A DNA stretch of 64,000 nt, taken from the NCBI RefSeq assembly GCF_035994945.1, contig NZ_CP108677.1, forward strand, positions 4,402,001-4,466,000. The letters are read 5' to 3'. This DNA is from Streptomyces sp. NBC_01216 (GTDB lineage: Bacteria; Actinomycetota; Actinomycetes; Streptomycetales; Streptomycetaceae). Positions 1-11,756 of this stretch are shown here, in pieces. The notes below the pieces were generated by a model. It saw only the letters and a program-made list of their open reading frames with translations. It had not been told where the DNA came from and did not search any database. Numbering within the stretch: position 1 is the stretch's first letter; each line of letters begins with the position of its first letter. A program made the translations under genes and the position numbers.

Positions 1-1
1 G

Positions 2-1108
2 CGCAACCCGCGCCGTACGGGTGCCACCGGCGCCGCCCTGATGATCGGCCTGGCGTTGGTCGCGTGCCTGTCCGTGGTCGGCTCCTCGATGGTCGCCTCG
101 GCCACCGAGGAACTGGACCGCTCGGTGGGCGCCGACTTCATCGTCCAGTCGGCCAACGGGCAGCCGATCGTCCCGCAGGCGCAGGCGGCCCTGGAGAAGA
201 CCCCGGGCCTGGACCACGTCACCGAGTACAAGTGGCTCGCGGTGAAGGTCACCGACCCGCGCGGCACCTCCGCCGAAGAAGAACTGGTCGCCGCCGACCC
301 GACGTACGCGCAGGACGTGCGGCGCGCCACCACGTCAGGCCGGCTCGCCGACGCCTACGGCACGGCCGCCATGTCAGTCGGCAGCGACTACGCGGCCGAG
401 CACGGCGTGCGGGTCGGCGACGAGCTGACCGTCGCCTTCACGGGCGGCCGGAGCGCGAAGCTGCGGGTCGCGGCGATCACCTCGGACACGAACAACATCG
501 ACAGGGGCGTGATGTACACGAACATCACGACTGCGGCCCGCTACCTGCCGGCCGAGCGGATGCCGCAGAGCGTGGTCATGTTCGCCGAGGCGCGCGACGG
601 CGAGGAGACGGAGGCGTACGCCGCGCTCAAGAAGTCGCTCCAGCCGTACCCGCAGTACCAGGTGAGCAACCAGGCCGACTACAAGCAGGCGCTGAAGGAC
701 CAGGTCGGCCAGCTCCTGAACATCGTGTACGGGCTCCTCGCCCTGGCGATCATCGTCGCGATCCTGGGTGTGGTGAACACCCTGGCCCTGTCGGTGGTCG
801 AGCGGACCCGGGAGATCGGCCTCCTGCGGGCCGTCGGGCTGTCGCGCCGCCAGCTGCGCCGCATGATCCGCCTGGAGTCGGTGGTCATCGCCCTGTTCGG
901 GGCCCTGCTGGGGCTCGGCCTGGGCATGGGCTGGGGCACGGCGGCCCAGAAGCTGCTGGCTCTGGAGGGCCTGGGGGTGCTGGAGATCCCGTGGCCGACG
1001 ATCCTGACGGTCTTCGTGGGGTCGGCCTTCGTGGGCCTGTTCGCGGCGCTCGTCCCGGCCTTCCGGGCCGGCCGGATGAACGTCCTGAACGCGATCGCCG
1101 CCGAGTAG
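2..1108 (+). CDS. ABC transporter permease, MacB/FtsX type (C-terminal part, 5' end outside window)
   Basis: This is the C-terminal part of a large integral-membrane permease of an export-type ABC system; the reading frame is open to the left edge, so the true start lies outside. The first visible residues (RNPRRTGATGAALMIGLALV) match the start of the second core repeat of such permeases, and the same motif recurs in the permease at 31490-34018. A long extracytoplasmic domain (roughly residues 30-225 of the visible part) is followed by three membrane segments and the typical VERTREIGLLRAVGLSRRQ coupling loop. It ends MNVLNAIAAE, the usual permease tail. The ATP-binding partner would be off-window. 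The substrate cannot be deduced. A 15-bp inverted repeat follows at 1151-1191. Confidence 0.93.
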   Translation, partial: RNPRRTGATGAALMIGLALVACLSVVGSSMVASATEELDRSVGADFIVQSANGQPIVPQAQAALEKTPGLDHVTEYKWLAVKVTDPRGTSAEEELVAADPTYAQDVRRATTSGRLADAYGTAAMSVGSDYAAEHGVRVGDELTVAFTGGRSAKLRVAAITSDTNNIDRGVMYTNITTAARYLPAERMPQSVVMFAEARDGEETEAYAALKKSLQPYPQYQVSNQADYKQALKDQVGQLLNIVYGLLALAIIVAILGVVNTLALSVVERTREIGLLRAVGLSRRQLRRMIRLESVVIALFGALLGLGLGMGWGTAAQKLLALEGLGVLEIPWPTILTVFVGSAFVGLFAALVPAFRAGRMNVLNAIAAE

Positions 1109-1150
1109 CCGGCGGGCGCGTCTCGGGGCACGGGGGAGAGGAACGGGGGT

Positions 1151-1191
1151 ACGGCCCCGGCGGGCATCGGTGAGACGCCCGCCGGGGCCGT
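1151..1191 (+). terminator. Rho-independent-type hairpin after the ABC permease
   Basis: A perfect 15-bp inverted repeat (1151-1165 with 1177-1191) has an 11-nt loop. It lies 43 bp after the permease stop and before mfd. There is no T-run, as is usual in Streptomyces. Confidence 0.7.
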
Positions 1192-1391
1192 CCGCCGTGC
1201 GCGCCCCGGACCCGCCTTCGTTCGCCTCATCGACCGGCCACCGGCCCCGGACCGCGGCCTTCCCCGGCGCCGCTCGTCGCGCGGCGGTCGGGTGACCGGC
1301 GGGCGTAGGCTGGAACCTCCCCCGGCCCGTGAGAGACGTGTCGGGCTGTCCGCGTTGCCCGTTCTGCCAGCCACCCCCGGGATGGAAGTCC

Positions 1392-4925
<3,534 letters not shown>

Positions 4926-4942
4926 CGCGGCGCCGGGCTGTC

Positions 4943-4968
4943 CCCCGGCCGTCGGCTCGCCCGGGGGC
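4943..4968 (+). terminator. Weak hairpin after mfd
   Basis: A 7-bp GC-only inverted repeat (4943-4949 with 4962-4968) lies 17 bp after the mfd stop. It is the only terminator-like structure I see there. Confidence 0.35.
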
Positions 4969-5129
4969 CCGCGGTCGCCCGCCTCGGAGTCGGCCGCCCG
5001 GTCGGAGGCCACCCGACAGGCTCTGAGGCGTGAGTGGTGTGTGTGGCCGGGGCGGAGCCTAGCGCCGGGCCGGGGCCGTGCGCCCTCGTGCGTCAACGCC
5101 GTTCGGGGGCCTTCAGCGCTGTCCCGCCC

Positions 5130-5385
5130 TCAGGGAAGGGCTCCGTCGTCCGGTGCGGGCCGGGCGTCGGCGGTGCCCGGACCCGGTGGACCGCCCTGGA
5201 AGAGCAGGCGGGTGAGGCTCCGGAACAGGTCCTCCGGATCGTCCGGATGCCCCGGGGGCGCGTGCCCTCGGCGGCGTCGTCCAGGTTGTGGGCCAGGAGC
5301 AGGGTGGCGAAGCCGTGGGCCAGGGACCAGGCGGCGATGCCCGCGGTGCGCGCGCCCGCGCGCCGCCCCGGGGTGTGGGCACCCG
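5130..5385 (-). pseudogene. Decayed TetR-family regulator fragment (C-terminal domain only)
   Basis: On the minus strand one frame encodes AWSLAHGFATLLLAHNLDD, and a few codons later the adjacent frame continues HPDDPEDLFRSLTRLLFQ. Together these look like the last two helices of a TetR ligand-binding domain, interrupted by a one-base frameshift near 5240. No DNA-binding N-terminus is present; the sequence runs straight into the stop of the small gene at 5408-5599. I read this as a relic, not a working gene. The family call rests on pattern recognition only. Confidence 0.5.
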
Positions 5386-5407
5386 GGGCCGGCGCGCGGG
5401 GAGGGAA

Positions 5408-5599
5408 TCAGCTCGGCGGCCGCTCCGGCTTGTCCGGCATGCCGAGCGAGCCCTCGACCCTCCGCTGTGCCTCGTCGACCTGGCCGGTGTGCTTGTCGTC
5501 GGTTCTCTCGTTCACCTTCTTCTCCGCTGCGTCGGAGGCATGGCGGGCCTTGTCGGGATGCTGGCCCATCATGTCCTTCAGCTTGTCCATGATCCCCAT
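5408..5599 (-). CDS. Small MT0933-type antitoxin-like protein
   Basis: This is a 63-residue, very hydrophilic protein beginning MGIMDKLKDMMGQHPDKAR and continuing with an Ala/Lys/Glu-rich helix and DKHTGQVDEAQRRVEGSLG. The pattern (a short amphipathic start, then a Lys-rich helix and a KxTGQVDxA segment) resembles the MT0933/Rv0909 antitoxin family. No toxin gene lies beside it, so a role as half of a toxin-antitoxin pair is not supported here. I chose the ATG at 5599, with GGAG 12 nt upstream, over an in-frame ATG at 5629 that adds ten unrelated residues. Confidence 0.75.
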   Translation of the reverse strand: MGIMDKLKDMMGQHPDKARHASDAAEKKVNERTDDKHTGQVDEAQRRVEGSLGMPDKPERPPS

Positions 5600-5737
5600 G
5601 GTCGTCGCGCTCCTTCGGGAAGGGGACATACGGCGCTTTCGACGCTACGCGCCCAGGGAGCGATCCGCGCGCCGGGAACGCCGCCGGGCTGGGTAGGGTC
5701 CGGGGGAGGCGCACACGCGCGAAGAGCGGGGGACCGG

Positions 5738-6568
5738 ATGACCGGGGAACGTACGGGCAAGGGTCGGGAAGCCGGCGAGCGGGCGGGCGGCGCCGGGCGG
5801 CGACGGACCGCGCGGGCGACCGCCGGCGTCATGGCGGGCGCCGCCGTGATGGCGGGCGCGCTGACGGGCTGCACGGGTGACGGGATCGGCGGCGCGGGAA
5901 GTCCCGGCGTGTCGTCCGCACCCGCGGGGGGTGGCCCAGGAGCCAGTCCCCTCCGCAACCCGGACGGCACCGAACCGGGACTCGCCGCCCTCACCACGGA
6001 GGCGGACAGGGCCGACGCGCGCGAGCTCATCGAATCGCTCACCACGAAGGGGCGCGGGCCCAAGACGGGTTACGCGCGGGGGAAGTTCGGTTACGCGTGG
6101 ATGGACACGGCGGACGGGGTACCGCTGGCGCGGAACGGCTGTGACACCCGGAACGACCTGCTGAAGCTCCATGGGCGCACTGTCCGGTTCCGCGACGGTT
6201 CCGACTGTGTGGTCGTGTCGATGGACCTGTACGACCCTTACACCGGCAAGGACATTTCCTGGAAGAAGGCGGAGGCCGCCGAGGTCCAGATAGACCACGT
6301 CGTCCCGCTCTCCTACAGCTGGCAGTTGGGCTCCGCCCGCTGGCCGGAGAGCAAGCGGAAGCAGCTCGCCAACGACGTCCTCAACCTGCTCCCGGTCGAG
6401 GGGCGGGCCAACGCGGCCAAGGGAGACTCCGGCCCCGCGACCTGGCTGCCGCCGAACAAGCCGATCCGGTGTGCCTACGCGGTCCGGTTCGCCCAGGTCG
6501 CCCTGAAGTACGAGCTGCCGGTGACGGTGGCGGACAAGCAGGCGATGCTGCGTCAGTGCGGCGGCTGA
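5738..6568 (+). CDS. HNH-type nuclease lipoprotein (GmrSD C-terminal/DUF1524-like)
   Basis: This 276-residue exported protein has a signal peptide ending in a lipobox (ALTGC, Cys near residue 47), so it should be anchored outside the membrane. The mature part carries QIDHVVPLSYSWQLG followed by LLPVEGRANAAKGDS, the beta-beta-alpha metal core of HNH enzymes of the DUF1524 type; catalytic His and Asn are visible. Four cysteines in the mature region could form disulfides. Such secreted HNH lipoproteins are common in Streptomyces and may digest extracellular DNA, but the substrate is inferred. A TAGGGT box at about 5694 and GGGGGA before the ATG fit a local promoter and ribosome site. Confidence 0.87.
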   Translation: MTGERTGKGREAGERAGGAGRRRTARATAGVMAGAAVMAGALTGCTGDGIGGAGSPGVSSAPAGGGPGASPLRNPDGTEPGLAALTTEADRADARELIESLTTKGRGPKTGYARGKFGYAWMDTADGVPLARNGCDTRNDLLKLHGRTVRFRDGSDCVVVSMDLYDPYTGKDISWKKAEAAEVQIDHVVPLSYSWQLGSARWPESKRKQLANDVLNLLPVEGRANAAKGDSGPATWLPPNKPIRCAYAVRFAQVALKYELPVTVADKQAMLRQCGG

Positions 6569-6653
6569 CCCGCCCCTCCGGGCCGCGGTTTCCGGCGGGC
6601 GGGGCCTGCGAAAACCGGTGGGGTTTCCGTTCGGAGATCGTTAGCCTGCGCCC

Positions 6654-7400
6654 ATGAACGTGACCGTGACCACGCTTGCCGAGCGCCCCGCGCTGCGGGA
6701 GGCCCTGTGGGCGATGAAGGACCTCTGGCCGGAGTTCACGCTGCACGACCCTGTCAGTTGGGCCTACATGGGGAGGATCGTCACCGAACTGCCGGAGTAC
6801 GTGCTGGTGGCGACCGACGAGGCGGACGAGGTCGTCGCCCGTGCCGTCAGCGTGCCCTTCCGGCTCGACGCCGAAGGCCGCGGCGAGCTGCCGGACCGTG
6901 GCTGGGACGAGGTGATGCTCTGGGCGTTCTCCGACCTGCGGCACGGCCGCACCCCCGACACGGTCAGCGCGATCGAGGTGTGCGTGGCCACGGAGGCGCT
7001 CGGGCGGGGGCTGTCGGGACGGATGCTCGCCGCGATGCGGGACAACGCCCGCCGGCTCGGCTTCTCCGAGGTCGTCGCCCCGGTCCGGCCCAACGCCAAG
7101 CACCTGGACGCCGTTTCGTCCTTCCACGCGTACGTCCTCCGCACCCGGACGGAGGACGGTCTGCCGTACGATCCCTGGCTCCGTGTCCACGTCCGAGCGG
7201 GCGGCACGATCGAGTCGGTCGCCCCGGCCTCGATGACGGTGTCCGGCTCCCTGGAGCAGTGGCGCCGGTGGACCGGACTGCCGTTCGACACGGACGGTCC
7301 GGTGGCGGTTCCCGGCGCGCTGGTGCCGGTCCGGTGCGACACCGCGCGGGACCACGCCGTCTACGTCGAGCCGAACGTGTGGGTGCGCCACCGGCTGTGA
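6654..7400 (+). CDS. GNAT-family N-acetyltransferase
   Basis: The 248-residue protein has the GNAT fold. After an N-terminal strand-helix region, the acetyl-CoA-binding segment reads EVCVATEALGRGLSGRMLAA, with the R-G-x-G-like loop, then DNARRLGFSEVVAPVRPN. The 90-residue C-terminal extension contains repeated Trp and Pro (LPYDPWLRVH, LEQWRRWTGL). The acceptor substrate is unknown. The start looks leaderless: TAGCCT at 6642-6647 ends six bases before the ATG and there is no ribosome-binding site. It converges on the lipoprotein gene at 7543, with a large hairpin between. Confidence 0.88.
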   Translation: MNVTVTTLAERPALREALWAMKDLWPEFTLHDPVSWAYMGRIVTELPEYVLVATDEADEVVARAVSVPFRLDAEGRGELPDRGWDEVMLWAFSDLRHGRTPDTVSAIEVCVATEALGRGLSGRMLAAMRDNARRLGFSEVVAPVRPNAKHLDAVSSFHAYVLRTRTEDGLPYDPWLRVHVRAGGTIESVAPASMTVSGSLEQWRRWTGLPFDTDGPVAVPGALVPVRCDTARDHAVYVEPNVWVRHRL

Positions 7401-7423
7401 ACACCCGGGCGGCGGGTGGGGAA

Positions 7424-7499
7424 GCGCCCCGCGAGGGAGGCGCGGCGGGGGCACCGCCCCCTGTCACGGTCCCTCGTCACGCCTCCCTCACGGGGGCGC
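7424..7499. terminator. Compound bidirectional terminator
   Basis: Outer arms of about 19 bp (7424-7442 with 7480-7499, one bulge) enclose an inner perfect GGGGGC/GCCCCC hairpin at 7447-7461. It lies between the convergent acetyltransferase and lipoprotein genes. Confidence 0.75.
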
Positions 7500-7542
7500 C
7501 GCCGGTACGGGCGGTCCCGGCCCGTTCACGGCCGGCCGGACG

Positions 7543-8304
7543 TCAGCCCAGTGCCTTCTCGTCGAGGACGTCCTCGGCCGGCGGGGCCTTCGCGTCGACC
7601 GGCTCGCCGTAGTCGGCGAAGGTGACGGTCCCGGGCTCGTCGCCGCCCGCCGTCACGACCTTCAGCAGGTAGGGCGTGCCCTCGGTGGCCACGTAGAGGG
7701 TGGTCTTCTCCTCGTCGAGCGCCTGCGTGAGCATGAGCGCCTTCTTCCCGCCGACCGTGGTCTCCCCGCCCTTCACGGCGAGGTTGACCCCCGTCTCGAA
7801 CTGGCCGAGCAGCGCCTTCAGATCGCAGAGTTCGAGACTGTCGGCGGCCTCCGGGTCCGTCACCGGCGTCTTCATCCACCGCCCTCTGAGCTGCTTGACC
7901 ACGGCCTCCTGGACCGCCGCGTCCTCGCCCTCCGCCTGCTCCCGCAGGAGCGCCTCGTCGAAGCGGAGGTAGGCGTCCTTCGCGTCGGGCTTGATCAGCT
8001 CGACGGTGCCCGTGGTCCCGAAGGTGAGGGTGCCGGCGCACCTGCCCTCGGTGTCCAGCGTGAGGTGTGCCTTCAGCGGGCCGTCGGCCGTCTTCGTCGC
8101 GACGTCCAGGGAGAGGGAGTCGGCGGTCTTCGTCGCGGCTATCGCCTTGTTGGCGATCTGTGGTCCGGTCAGGCTCCCGAAGGGGCCTTCGGCCCGTGTG
8201 CCGCCGGAGAACGGTCCGCAGGCGGTGACGCCCAGGGCGGTCGAGGCGCAGAGCGTGGCGGCGAGGGCCGCGTGGCGCGTGCGGCGGCGGGGGGTGGCGG
8301 GCAT
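7543..8304 (-). CDS. Putative lipoprotein of the LppX/LprG-like fold
   Basis: The 253-residue protein has a twin-Arg-containing signal peptide and lipobox (LGVTAC, Cys29). The mature part alternates short strands and carries two further cysteines (GRCAG, LELCDLK). Its layout (IANKAIAATKTADSLSLDV near the start, then SLELCDLKALLGQF and GKKALMLTQ) resembles the LppX/LprA/LprG superfamily, which bind lipids or glycolipids in a half-barrel. That assignment is structural pattern recognition; the cargo is unknown. It lies downstream of the gene at 8519-9328 on the same strand, but a 214-bp gap with a hairpin separates them. Confidence 0.82.
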   Translation of the reverse strand: MPATPRRRTRHAALAATLCASTALGVTACGPFSGGTRAEGPFGSLTGPQIANKAIAATKTADSLSLDVATKTADGPLKAHLTLDTEGRCAGTLTFGTTGTVELIKPDAKDAYLRFDEALLREQAEGEDAAVQEAVVKQLRGRWMKTPVTDPEAADSLELCDLKALLGQFETGVNLAVKGGETTVGGKKALMLTQALDEEKTTLYVATEGTPYLLKVVTAGGDEPGTVTFADYGEPVDAKAPPAEDVLDEKALG

Positions 8305-8483
8305 GGTGCGTTCTCCGGGATGCGAGGCGGTGGGTTCGACAGGTGCCGCGAGGCGGCGGGTGCGACACCCGCGCGGGGGCCTGCGGTGCGGGTGTGGGCG
8401 CGGGCGGTGCGGGTCGCGCGGTGCGGTGCGTGGTCCGGGGTGCCGGTGAGGTGTGCGGGCGGCCGGGCCGTGCCCGACAGGGG

Positions 8484-8506
8484 AGGGGGGCCTGAAGGCC
8501 CCCTCG
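8484..8506 (-). terminator. Hairpin terminator of the DUF4352-type gene
   Basis: GAGGGGGGCCT pairs with AGGCCCCCTC across a very short loop, 13 bp beyond the stop of the gene at 8519-9328. Confidence 0.6.
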
Positions 8507-8518
8507 GGGCGGCCGTGG

Positions 8519-9328
8519 TCAGCCGACCTTCAGCTCCCACTGGGAGGCGTTGTGCTCCAGTCCGGGGGACACCTCGACCGTGAGGTCGCCGGCGTCGGCC
8601 GGGGCGTCGAAGGCGAAGACGGCGGTGGCCTTCTTGCCGGGCAGGATCGTGCCGCTGAAGCCGCTGCCGACCTTCTCGTCGAAGATCTCCTCGGCGGTGA
8701 CGCCGTCCTCGCCTGCGCGGGCGTCGGCCGTCACGAGTCCGGCGTCGAACTTCTCCTTGCCGCCGTTCTCGATCACCACGGTGACCTGGTACGCCTTGTT
8801 GCCCTTGGTGTGACCGACCGCGAACTCGCCGGGGGAGTAGGGCGTCGCCTTGGAGACCGTGACCTTCAGCTCGTCGTCGTAGACGGAGGTGTCGCCGGCC
8901 GCGAGGCCCTTGCCCTGCTCGCCCTGGTCGCCCGGGTCGTCGGCCGTCCCGGCGGCGGGCGTCTTGCCGGACGGGTCCTTGGGCGCGGCGTCCTCGACGG
9001 CCTTGTTGATCTCGTCGACCGCGTCGCTCACCGCCGTGAACGTGATCACGGCGCCGACGACCGAGAGGACCAGGGCCGCCAGGCCCAGCACGGCACCGGT
9101 CGTCGTCACGCCCTTGTTGTTCGCCTCGCCCCGCTTGACGCGGCCCCGTCCCACCAGGCCGAGGATCAGCGCGATCACGCCGAGGATTCCGGCCAGCCAG
9201 AAGAAGAGTGGAATGAGGCCGGAGACGGTGCCGATGATGCCGAGGATCAGGGCGGTGGTGCCGAGCCCGTTGCGCAGGGCGGCCGGCGAGGGCTGAGGCG
9301 CCTGCGGAGTCTGGGTGTCGTACGACAT
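8519..9328 (-). CDS. DUF4190 plus DUF4352-type membrane-anchored protein
   Basis: The 269-residue protein has a short Pro/Gln-rich cytoplasmic head, two membrane helices (TALILGIIGTVSGLIPLFFW and the stretch around GAVLGLAALVLSVVGAVITF) joined by the basic loop GRGRVKRGEANNKG, and an extracytoplasmic immunoglobulin-like domain typical of DUF4352 (YQVTVVIENGGKEKFD, GTILPGKKATAVFAFD). Such domains occur in many actinobacterial surface proteins of unknown function. The ATG at 9328 is preceded by GGGAGGA at good spacing; an in-frame ATG at 9436 would add 36 unlikely residues. The promoter at 9405-9433 carries an inverted repeat. Confidence 0.88.
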   Translation of the reverse strand: MSYDTQTPQAPQPSPAALRNGLGTTALILGIIGTVSGLIPLFFWLAGILGVIALILGLVGRGRVKRGEANNKGVTTTGAVLGLAALVLSVVGAVITFTAVSDAVDEINKAVEDAAPKDPSGKTPAAGTADDPGDQGEQGKGLAAGDTSVYDDELKVTVSKATPYSPGEFAVGHTKGNKAYQVTVVIENGGKEKFDAGLVTADARAGEDGVTAEEIFDEKVGSGFSGTILPGKKATAVFAFDAPADAGDLTVEVSPGLEHNASQWELKVG

Positions 9329-9404
9329 GCGTGTCCTCCCGGACATGGGGATGCGCGGAATGGGTGACCAAGGCTCCTTCCGGAGCCGGTTGTTCGATGG
9401 ATCA

Positions 9405-9444
9405 ATCACAACAGAGCCTGTGAACCGAGTCAACATCGTTCACA
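9405..9444 (-). promoter_or_regulatory. Promoter of the DUF4352-type gene with overlapping operator-like repeat
   Basis: On the minus strand TTGACT (9433-9428) and TGTGAT (9410-9405) are separated by 17 bp, a good vegetative-type promoter about 80 bp before the ATG. The inverted repeat TGTGAAC (9419-9425) / GTTCACA (9438-9444) brackets the -35 box, as a repressor site would. No known regulator is assigned. Confidence 0.55.
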
Positions 9445-9544
9445 TGAATTGAGTCGGATCACGACGTGAAGAGGTGAGTCTTGCGTTCATCAGTAAGATC
9501 GGGGCCACGACAGCGAGGCGAGCGGTACGAAGGGAGTCGGCCAG

Positions 9545-11614
9545 GTGCCGGAGAGCGCAGCAGAGGTGACCGCCGCCGGAATCGCCCGGCTCGCGGGAGT
9601 CGGCCGGGCCGCGGTGAGCAACTGGCGGCGCAGACACCCCGACTTCCCCCGCCCGGTGGGCGGCACGGAGACCAGTCCGTCCTTCGTGCTCGCCGACGTC
9701 GAACAGTGGCTGCGTGCCCAGGGCAAGCTCGCCGAAGTGCCGTTGCGCGAACGCGTCTGGCAGCAGGTCGCGGGCCACCCGTCCGGTGTGGTGACCGCGC
9801 TCGTGCGGGCCGGCGCGGTGCTGCTGCTCCTGCGGGAGCGGTCCGCGGCCTGGCTGGAGCTCGCCGCCGCCTCGGACGAGCGGCTCGCCGAGACCCTGCC
9901 GGCCGCCCTGGAGGAGACCCTCACTCGCCGCTTCGGCGCCGAACGGGCCGTCCGCACCCCCCCCGCCGCCGAACTGGCCGGCTCCGTCCCCCTACTGCGC
10001 GGGGCCGCCGAACTCGCCGCGGAGGCGGGCGCCCGGCAGGTCTTCGAGTTCCTGCTCGGACGTCACCTCGACGCCAACCCGCGGCAGTACACGCTCACCC
10101 CGCCCGGCCCCGCCGCGCTGATGGCCGCCCTCGCCGCCACCTCCTCCGACGCCCGCCCCACCGTGCTCGACCCCGCCTCGGGCTCCGGCACACTCCTGCG
10201 CGCGGTCCGGACCCCGAGCGTGCTCTGCGCCCAGGACACCGACCCCGACCTGGCCGCCCTCGCCGCCCTGCGCCTGGCCCTGGCCTCCGGAGCCGAGGTC
10301 CGCGTACGTACCGGTGACAGCCTGCGCGCCGACGCCTTCCCGGGGCTCGCCGCGGACGCGGTGCTGTGCCACCCGCCGTTCAACGAGCGCAACTGGGGTC
10401 ACGAGGAACTCGCCTACGACCCGCGCTGGGAGTACGGCTTCCCGGCCCGGACCGAGTCCGAGCTGGCCTGGGTCCAGCACGCCCTGGCCCGGCTCCGCCC
10501 CGGCGGGACAGCCGTCCTCCTGATGCCTCCGGCCGCCGCCTCACGACGCTCCGGCCGCCGTATCCGCGCCGACCTGCTCCGCAAGGGCGCCCTGCGGGCC
10601 GTCGTCGCGCTGCCCGCGGGCGCCGCGCCCCCGTACGGCATCCCGCTCCACCTGTGGGTGCTGCGCAGGCCCGCCACCGGAGTCGCCGCCTCCCCCGAAC
10701 TGCTGCTCGTCGACGCCACCGGCGACGGTCGGCCCGGTGCCGCGGGACGCGACCGGCTCGACTGGCCGGCCGTGCACACCGCCGTCCTCGACGCCTGGCT
10801 GCCGTTCGACAAGCACGGCACCGTCGCCGAGACCCCCGGCGCGAGCAGGGCGGTGCCCGTCATCGAACTCCTCGACGACGACGTCGACCTGGCCCCCGCC
10901 CGTCATCTGCCGCCGCCGGCCGCCGGCGGCGGGGCCACCGAACTGGCCGAGGTCCGCGAGCGGCTGTCCGCCACGCTGAGCCGGACCGTCGCCCTCACAC
11001 CGCCGCCCGCCGCGCCGCCCCGCACCGACCCGGCCGGGGCGGCCCGGCCGACCGGCGTCACCGTCGGCGAACTCGCCCGTGCCGGGGCACTCGAACTGCG
11101 CGCCGGCGGGGCGAGCAGCGCGGGCGCCTCGGCCGGCCCGGTCCGCGTCCTCACCGAGCACGACGTGCTCGCCACCCAGCAGGCATCCGGCACGCTCCCC
11201 GAGGAAGCCGCCGAGGACGCCGTCCTGCTGCGCGCCGGCGACGTCGTCGTCCCGGTCCTGGGCGGCGGCTCGGTCGCCCGGGTCGTCGACGAGACCACCG
11301 CCGGAGCGGCCCTCGGCCGCAACCTCCAGCTCCTGCGGCCCGACCCGGCCGCGCTCGACCCCTGGTTCCTGGCCGGCTTCCTGCGCGGGACCGCCAACCA
11401 CCGCCAGGCCAGCAGCTACGCCTCCACCGCCACCCGGCTCGACGTCCGCCGCCTCCAGCTTCCGCGCCTCCCTCTCGCCGAACAGCAGCGGTACGGCGAG
11501 AGGTTCCGCGCGCTGGCGGTGTTCGAGGAGGCGCTGCGGCTCGCGGGGCGCCTCGGCGAACGACTGGTCCGGGGCATGTACGACGGACTCGCGGACGGCA
11601 CCGTCGAGCCGTGA
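9545..11614 (+). CDS. N-6 adenine DNA methylase fused to an HsdS-like specificity domain
   Basis: The 689-residue protein combines an N-terminal helix-turn-helix of the excisionase/MerR kind (IARLAGVGRAAVSNWRRR), an HsdM-type methyltransferase core with SAM motif VLDPASGSGTLLRAV, and a C-terminal target-recognition-like half (RVLTEHDVLA, LLRAGDVVVPVLGGGSVARV, LDVRRLQLPRLPLAEQQRYG) resembling one HsdS unit. The catalytic motif IV reads CHPPF at the place of the usual N/D-PP-F/Y/W, a His substitution that may weaken or abolish activity. No restriction endonuclease or translocase gene is adjacent, so it is a solitary enzyme. GTG start at 9545 with GGGAG 8 nt upstream. A regulatory or modification role is possible; the target sequence is unknown. 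Confidence 0.88.
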   Translation: MPESAAEVTAAGIARLAGVGRAAVSNWRRRHPDFPRPVGGTETSPSFVLADVEQWLRAQGKLAEVPLRERVWQQVAGHPSGVVTALVRAGAVLLLLRERSAAWLELAAASDERLAETLPAALEETLTRRFGAERAVRTPPAAELAGSVPLLRGAAELAAEAGARQVFEFLLGRHLDANPRQYTLTPPGPAALMAALAATSSDARPTVLDPASGSGTLLRAVRTPSVLCAQDTDPDLAALAALRLALASGAEVRVRTGDSLRADAFPGLAADAVLCHPPFNERNWGHEELAYDPRWEYGFPARTESELAWVQHALARLRPGGTAVLLMPPAAASRRSGRRIRADLLRKGALRAVVALPAGAAPPYGIPLHLWVLRRPATGVAASPELLLVDATGDGRPGAAGRDRLDWPAVHTAVLDAWLPFDKHGTVAETPGASRAVPVIELLDDDVDLAPARHLPPPAAGGGATELAEVRERLSATLSRTVALTPPPAAPPRTDPAGAARPTGVTVGELARAGALELRAGGASSAGASAGPVRVLTEHDVLATQQASGTLPEEAAEDAVLLRAGDVVVPVLGGGSVARVVDETTAGAALGRNLQLLRPDPAALDPWFLAGFLRGTANHRQASSYASTATRLDVRRLQLPRLPLAEQQRYGERFRALAVFEEALRLAGRLGERLVRGMYDGLADGTVEP

Positions 11615-11756
11615 CGACCCCGAGGGGACCGGCGGCCCGGCGGGCCGGCCACCGGGCGTGATCGGTTCGGCAACGGTTCCGTACAACCGGCGGGAAGCCG
11701 TCGGTGCCGGTGTATACGCTCGACTCCCCAAGCGACCCTTCCGAGCAGGAGCAGGA

